Positions 15,754-18,728 of a stretch of DNA of 18,728 nucleotides are shown here, one piece after another (positions within the stretch are counted from its first letter, which is position 1; each line of letters opens with the position of its first letter). The notes beneath the pieces were generated by a model that worked only from the letters and a program-made list of their open reading frames with translations, was not told the origin of the DNA and did no database searches. Source of the DNA: CAYLJO01 sp964383905 (GTDB taxonomy: Bacteria; Acidobacteriota; Blastocatellia; Pyrinomonadales; Pyrinomonadaceae); assembly GCA_964383905.1 (NCBI GenBank), contig CAYLJO010000120.1:1-18728 (forward strand). Direction: 5' to 3'. The position numbers were made by a program, and so were the translations under genes.

Positions 15754-16623
15754 TCAATCTCCCATATAGATCACTCCTACCGCCAGGTCATCCAGGTGTC
15801 GCCAACCTTTGAGCTGGCAATGGCCCTTAAATCGCTTCAGACGCCGCTTGACGAAAGCACCATGCGTACTTTTGAAAGACACGAGCTCCTTAAGCGCTTC
15901 CCACATCGGAATGGCCTCGACCCTTTTGGTTGTTTCCGTCTTTCGGGCCGTAAAGAAGGAGTGAATCCCGTCGGAGAGCACGGCCGCGAGCTGACATTCC
16001 TGAATCTGCCGGGTGAAAATTTCGACCCGCGAGTCGCTGATCAAGCTGTCCTGCAACCGCCAGGATTTCCCATCGGAACCCACGCGAAAGTGCTTGACCT
16101 CTTTGGCGTTGCTGCTCCCCCCGCCTTCGATGAGCCGGAGCCGTTCGGGTTGATGGGCGTAACTCGGGTAAAGCGGATAACCGGAAGTGTAGGAGATGGA
16201 GTAAACGTCTGTCAGACCGGTGCGAGACTGCAAGACGACTACGCCGTCCCCGGAGCAGGCGATAATCGCGGTGCCGTTGCAGAGATGAGCGGTCAGAAGA
16301 GTTGCGTCCACCGCCTGCGGGCACAGCCCGATCAAGTCAGCCCGTGCGAGGGCAAGACGGGCGGCCTCTTCATGGATACCTTGTAAACAATCTGCGGGTA
16401 GCTGCTCGGACGAACGCATCAGACCCTGTGCGGCTTTAACCAGCAGGCGGGCGCCGGTGTCCGTGTCGGGCGAAGAGGAGCAACCGTCCGACACGATGAC
16501 GTAAGGCCCGCCCGACGATGCGGTGTCGCCGCCGTGATGAATTACTGATCCGCCGCCCGCGACCGCAAAGTCCTGGCACACCTCGTGGGTCGCCCCAATG
16601 ATGAAAGCGCTGTCGGAATTCAT
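15754..16623 (-). CDS. PP2C-family protein phosphatase (YegK-like)
   Basis: The 289-residue product keeps the metal-binding Asp pattern of PP2C phosphatases: D46 in VSDGCSSS, the SGDG turn at 124-127, D218 in VLSDGIHSF, and the final D278-D279 in HLDDLAVGVIY. The start GATHEVCQDF matches the usual N-terminal ...QD strand. There is no regulatory or membrane domain, so it is a soluble Mg/Mn-dependent Ser/Thr phosphatase. It ends right at the kinase gene (stop at 15754; the longest kinase start would overlap it), which suggests translational coupling. The VWA gene ends 93 bases upstream. The expected role is to reverse phosphorylation by the neighbouring kinase, as in TerY-type triads. The frame is intact; ATG 16623 has only a weak AAGG upstream. 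Confidence 0.87.
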   Translation of the reverse strand: MNSDSAFIIGATHEVCQDFAVAGGGSVIHHGGDTASSGGPYVIVSDGCSSSPDTDTGARLLVKAAQGLMRSSEQLPADCLQGIHEEAARLALARADLIGLCPQAVDATLLTAHLCNGTAIIACSGDGVVVLQSRTGLTDVYSISYTSGYPLYPSYAHQPERLRLIEGGGSSNAKEVKHFRVGSDGKSWRLQDSLISDSRVEIFTRQIQECQLAAVLSDGIHSFFTARKTETTKRVEAIPMWEALKELVSFKSTHGAFVKRRLKRFKGHCQLKGWRHLDDLAVGVIYMGD

Positions 16624-16716
16624 TTCGTTCAGAACCTTGGCTAATAATGGCTGGGCAGGAGGGACATCAACATTGAAGCTAAAGAAACCGATGCCCTTCC
16701 TGCCCGGTGAGGCCCT

Positions 16717-17458
16717 TTAGAAGACGAGGGACTGTGATGGCCCTCCCGTGCCGAGCGCCTGAGAATGGGCGCTAATGCTTTGCGAAACGAACTCCGCCAG
16801 CCGCGCGAGCGTCTTGGCATCAGCTTGATCAAGCTCAACGTACTGTGTGAAGCCTGCCTCGTTATGAAACTGGCGAAGATGGCGGCCGGCCTCCCGGTCT
16901 CGAACGTTGACGCCGATCAGGATCGAAATGACCGATTCCAGCACTTCGCCGGTGACGGCTTTGCCTAACGCCTCCTTGACTTTTTTCGTGGGGAGCTTCG
17001 AGGCATTGTCCATCCCGTCGGTGATGACGAACAGGATGGCGTTGGCGGAAATCTCCGGCGGAGAGCTTCTGACCGTAATTGATGACCGAAGAGACGGCGT
17101 TCTCGGCAGCTTCGTAAAGGGCGGTCGATCCGCCCGGGCGTAAGACGCCGCCGTAATCCGCGAGATTACAATTCTCCAGAAGCTTGAAACCGTGGACCTC
17201 ACTTAGCGTGTCGTCAAAGACGACTAACCGGAGCAGGAGGTTGTCGGCGCGCGGCGAGTATTTGCACGATTGCACGATCCGGGTGATGGCGGATTCCATG
17301 TCGAATGTGAACGAGGCGGTGCTCCCGCTCACGTCGCAGACAATTGTGGCGATGGTGTACTCGGTCGCCCCCAAATCTTCGATACGCGTGGCGGAGTACC
17401 CGTAGTGGCTGTTGGGGAGATCGATTTGATCGAGATTGATATCATTGAGTATGGGCAT
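16717..17458 (-). pseudogene. VWA-domain protein (TerY/YegL-like), frameshifted
   Basis: The N-terminal frame from ATG 17458 (AAGGAGG upstream) has a VWA MIDAS motif D42-x-S44-x-S46 (VCDVSGSTASF) and the MIDAS Thr in RPGGSTALYEA, as in TerY/YegL proteins. After YGQKLSA (about 17060) it loses the pattern. The adjacent frame carries on with EISANAILFVITDGMDN (third MIDAS element), ESVISILIGVNV and FVSQSISAHSQ, to TAA at 16717. Removing one base in the GG/CC run at about 17055-17062 joins both halves into a ~246-residue protein, so one base is in excess. The gene sits 17 bases after the nicotinamidase and 93 before the PP2C. VWA partners are thought to be the scaffold or phospho-target in such triads. 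Slippage as a programmed event is not supported by a heptamer. Confidence 0.82.
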
Positions 17459-17475
17459 GACGCGCCCTCCTTTCT

Positions 17476-18279
17476 TTAGGCCGGAAATTCGGAAGTGGTT
17501 GACAGCCGCATGCCCCGCCCGGTCATCTCGCGCATGAAGGCGTCGGCGTGCGCTTCAAATCCCGGGATGTCGCTCGAGGCGTCGGTCAAGAGCACGAGTT
17601 TTGAGACCAGGCGGTCGTCGCCGAAGCTGTTAGCGATGTCCCGCACCGTATTAGCCAGGCAGTGCGTTCGCGCTTCACCGGCGATGGCGACGATGTCCGC
17701 ATTCTCAAGGGTATGGATTAGACGCGTATTGATCTGCGTCGAAGCGTCCGAAGGGTCGGGGACGTCGGCCTGCACCGCCGAGTAATGCTCGGTCAGGATG
17801 TTGCTCCCTTTAGTGACATAATCCACGACCGCGAAACCCTCCTCCCACTCCGTGAGCGCGGCGAACAACTCGGGGTAGACGGTGTGGCCGGGGCTGCCGA
17901 TGAGGCAGTGGGGTGGCCAGACGGTGAGTTCGTAGCGCCCGTTCTGCTCAAGCTTGCGAACGTAATCGAGCGCCCGCCGGTACATGCTCGGCACCGTCGG
18001 GGTCCACCTCCCCTCTTCGACGTCGGCGCGGCCGATCCTGGTGAAGACGGGCGGGTGATTGCCGTGAGAGTCTTTCCAGAAGATCGGGAGCGCGATGTGA
18101 ATGAAATGGTGTGAATCGAGCGTGACGTGGATGTCGTCAAGCTTATCTTTGAGCCGCCTGACCATCACGGCCAGACGGCGCATGTCATCCTCGGCGCCGG
18201 GCACATATAATGCGCCCCGCTTGGGGTCGCAGAAATCCACCTGCGGGTCAATGATTAGTAGTTCGACTCTGTTGCTCAT
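17476..18279 (-). CDS. Nicotinamidase-like cysteine hydrolase
   Basis: The 267-residue product belongs to the isochorismatase/nicotinamidase superfamily. It has the triad D11 (IIDPQVDF), K157 (DYVTKGSN) and C207 (GEARTHCLAN), the metal-site residues D55, H57 and H61 (TLDSHHFIHIA), and WPPHCLIGSPGHTVYPEL, typical of nicotinamidases. It would turn nicotinamide into nicotinate and ammonia. It is longer than the usual 180-215 residues; the extra part is mainly at residues ~65-115. AAAGGAGG precedes ATG 18279. It lies 87 bases after KptA, which releases nicotinamide, and 17 bases before the VWA gene. The symbol pncA is withheld because the group is diverged; a related amidase activity is possible. 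Confidence 0.88.
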   Translation of the reverse strand: MSNRVELLIIDPQVDFCDPKRGALYVPGAEDDMRRLAVMVRRLKDKLDDIHVTLDSHHFIHIALPIFWKDSHGNHPPVFTRIGRADVEEGRWTPTVPSMYRRALDYVRKLEQNGRYELTVWPPHCLIGSPGHTVYPELFAALTEWEEGFAVVDYVTKGSNILTEHYSAVQADVPDPSDASTQINTRLIHTLENADIVAIAGEARTHCLANTVRDIANSFGDDRLVSKLVLLTDASSDIPGFEAHADAFMREMTGRGMRLSTTSEFPA

Positions 18280-18300
18280 ACGCGGCCTCCTTTAGGCTGG

Positions 18301-18323
18301 CTTAGCGTCTTTCGTACGCTAAG
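18301..18323. other. Small hairpin between KptA and nicotinamidase genes
   Basis: CTTAGCGT (18301-18308) and ACGCTAAG (18316-18323) form a perfect 8-bp stem with a 7-base loop. It sits in the 87-base gap, just upstream of the nicotinamidase ribosome site on the minus strand. No T-tract follows in that direction, so it is more likely an RNA processing or stability element, or an operator, than a terminator. Confidence 0.35.
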
Positions 18324-18366
18324 GGTTCGGGGTAAAATTTTTTCATGGGCGCATCTTCACCCGACA

Positions 18367-18728
18367 TCAAGTCATAATGTATTTGGCGGGCACGTGCTCG
18401 GTGAGCCATACGCCATTGGCCGAGCGGAAGAACACATAACCTTCCTCGCGCATCTGAGCGCTCGCTATCTTCAGCACCGCCGGCTTCCCATAACGTTGAC
18501 CTACTGCTTTCGCCGTCTCCGTGGTTTCGGAGAGGTGTACGTGGTGCCGCTCGCCTCTCATCAGTCCGTGCCGCTCGATGGACGGCAGAAACCGCTCTGC
18601 CGTCCCGTGATACAGGACGGGAGGCGGAACGGCGGGCTCGTAACCTAATTCGACCTCCACCGAATGGCCTTGATTGGCTCTGATGAACAGACCGTCCTGG
18701 CTGAAAGAGAATCGCTTTTTGTCATTAG
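18367..18728 (-). CDS. kptA: RNA 2'-phosphotransferase KptA/Tpt1, 5' end beyond the window
   Basis: The frame is open to the right edge; the visible ~120 residues are the C-terminal two thirds. It shows KRFSFSQDGLFIRANQGHSV, then LYHGTAERF (catalytic His), RHHVHLS, KPAVLKI, and FFRSANGVWLTEHVPAKYI, the full motif series of KptA/Tpt1. These enzymes transfer an internal RNA 2'-phosphate to NAD+, releasing nicotinamide and ADP-ribose 1'',2''-cyclic phosphate. In eukaryotes this completes tRNA splicing; in bacteria the substrate is unknown. The GTG at 18660 is an internal valine, not a start, because the family sequence continues upstream of it. The N-terminal Arg of the active site lies outside the window. 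The gene is the first visible one of the minus-strand cluster. Confidence 0.92.
   Translation of the reverse strand, partial: NDKKRFSFSQDGLFIRANQGHSVEVELGYEPAVPPPVLYHGTAERFLPSIERHGLMRGERHHVHLSETTETAKAVGQRYGKPAVLKIASAQMREEGYVFFRSANGVWLTEHVPAKYIMT

Noticed and set aside
15796..16386. 196-codon plus-strand frame opposite the PP2C gene
   Set aside because: The opposite strand encodes a phosphatase with all metal residues; this frame has no motif.
1..18728. CRISPR array, tRNA or rRNA genes, insertion-sequence ends, attachment sites
   Set aside because: No regularly spaced repeats, no cloverleaf-like segments and no transposase or integrase genes were seen on either strand.

Overview
The window looks like chromosomal DNA of an Acidobacteriota member, probably Blastocatellia-like. 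The basis is an 820-residue ADOP-type permease (the duplicated orphan MacB/FtsX permeases expanded in acidobacteria), a DUF4388 protein, a small secreted protein of a style common in that phylum, and a moderately GC-rich composition with good Shine-Dalgarno sequences. This is inference from gene content; there is no rRNA marker here.

Left part (1-6512): the tail of an upstream gene, then a plus-strand run of a secreted TonB C-terminal protein, a DUF4388 membrane protein with a TonB-like tail, and an unrecognised 510-residue protein with a possible zinc ribbon. Next come a two-helix membrane protein, a strong intergenic hairpin, a small secreted protein on the minus strand, and a SpoT-like HD hydrolase gene broken by a one-base deletion.

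Middle part (6600-11590): the ADOP permease on the minus strand, an orphan receiver-domain response regulator, a 51-residue membrane protein, a two-CBS-domain protein with a good sigma70-type promoter, and a GvpU-like protein without other gas-vesicle genes nearby.

Right part (11737-18728, all minus strand, running off the right edge): a co-directional cluster in the order KptA/Tpt1 (NAD+-dependent RNA 2'-phosphotransferase), nicotinamidase-like cysteine hydrolase, von Willebrand A (VWA) protein, PP2C phosphatase, protein kinase, and a SAM methyltransferase fused to two Nudix-like domains. VWA, PP2C and kinase together are the signalling triad known from TerY-type stress islands and E. coli YegL/YegK/YegI. 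Here the triad sits between NAD+ chemistry (KptA releases nicotinamide, which a nicotinamidase would remove) and a methyltransferase with a duplicated, catalytically degenerate Nudix module. I read it as a candidate phospho-regulated RNA-repair or NAD+-linked stress or defence system. It is the most interesting content of the window.

Three genes carry one lesion each in otherwise intact frames: the HD hydrolase (one base lost), the VWA gene (one base gained) and the methyltransferase-Nudix gene (in-frame TGA). Either the assembly has residual errors or the genes are freshly inactivated. Reads would decide.
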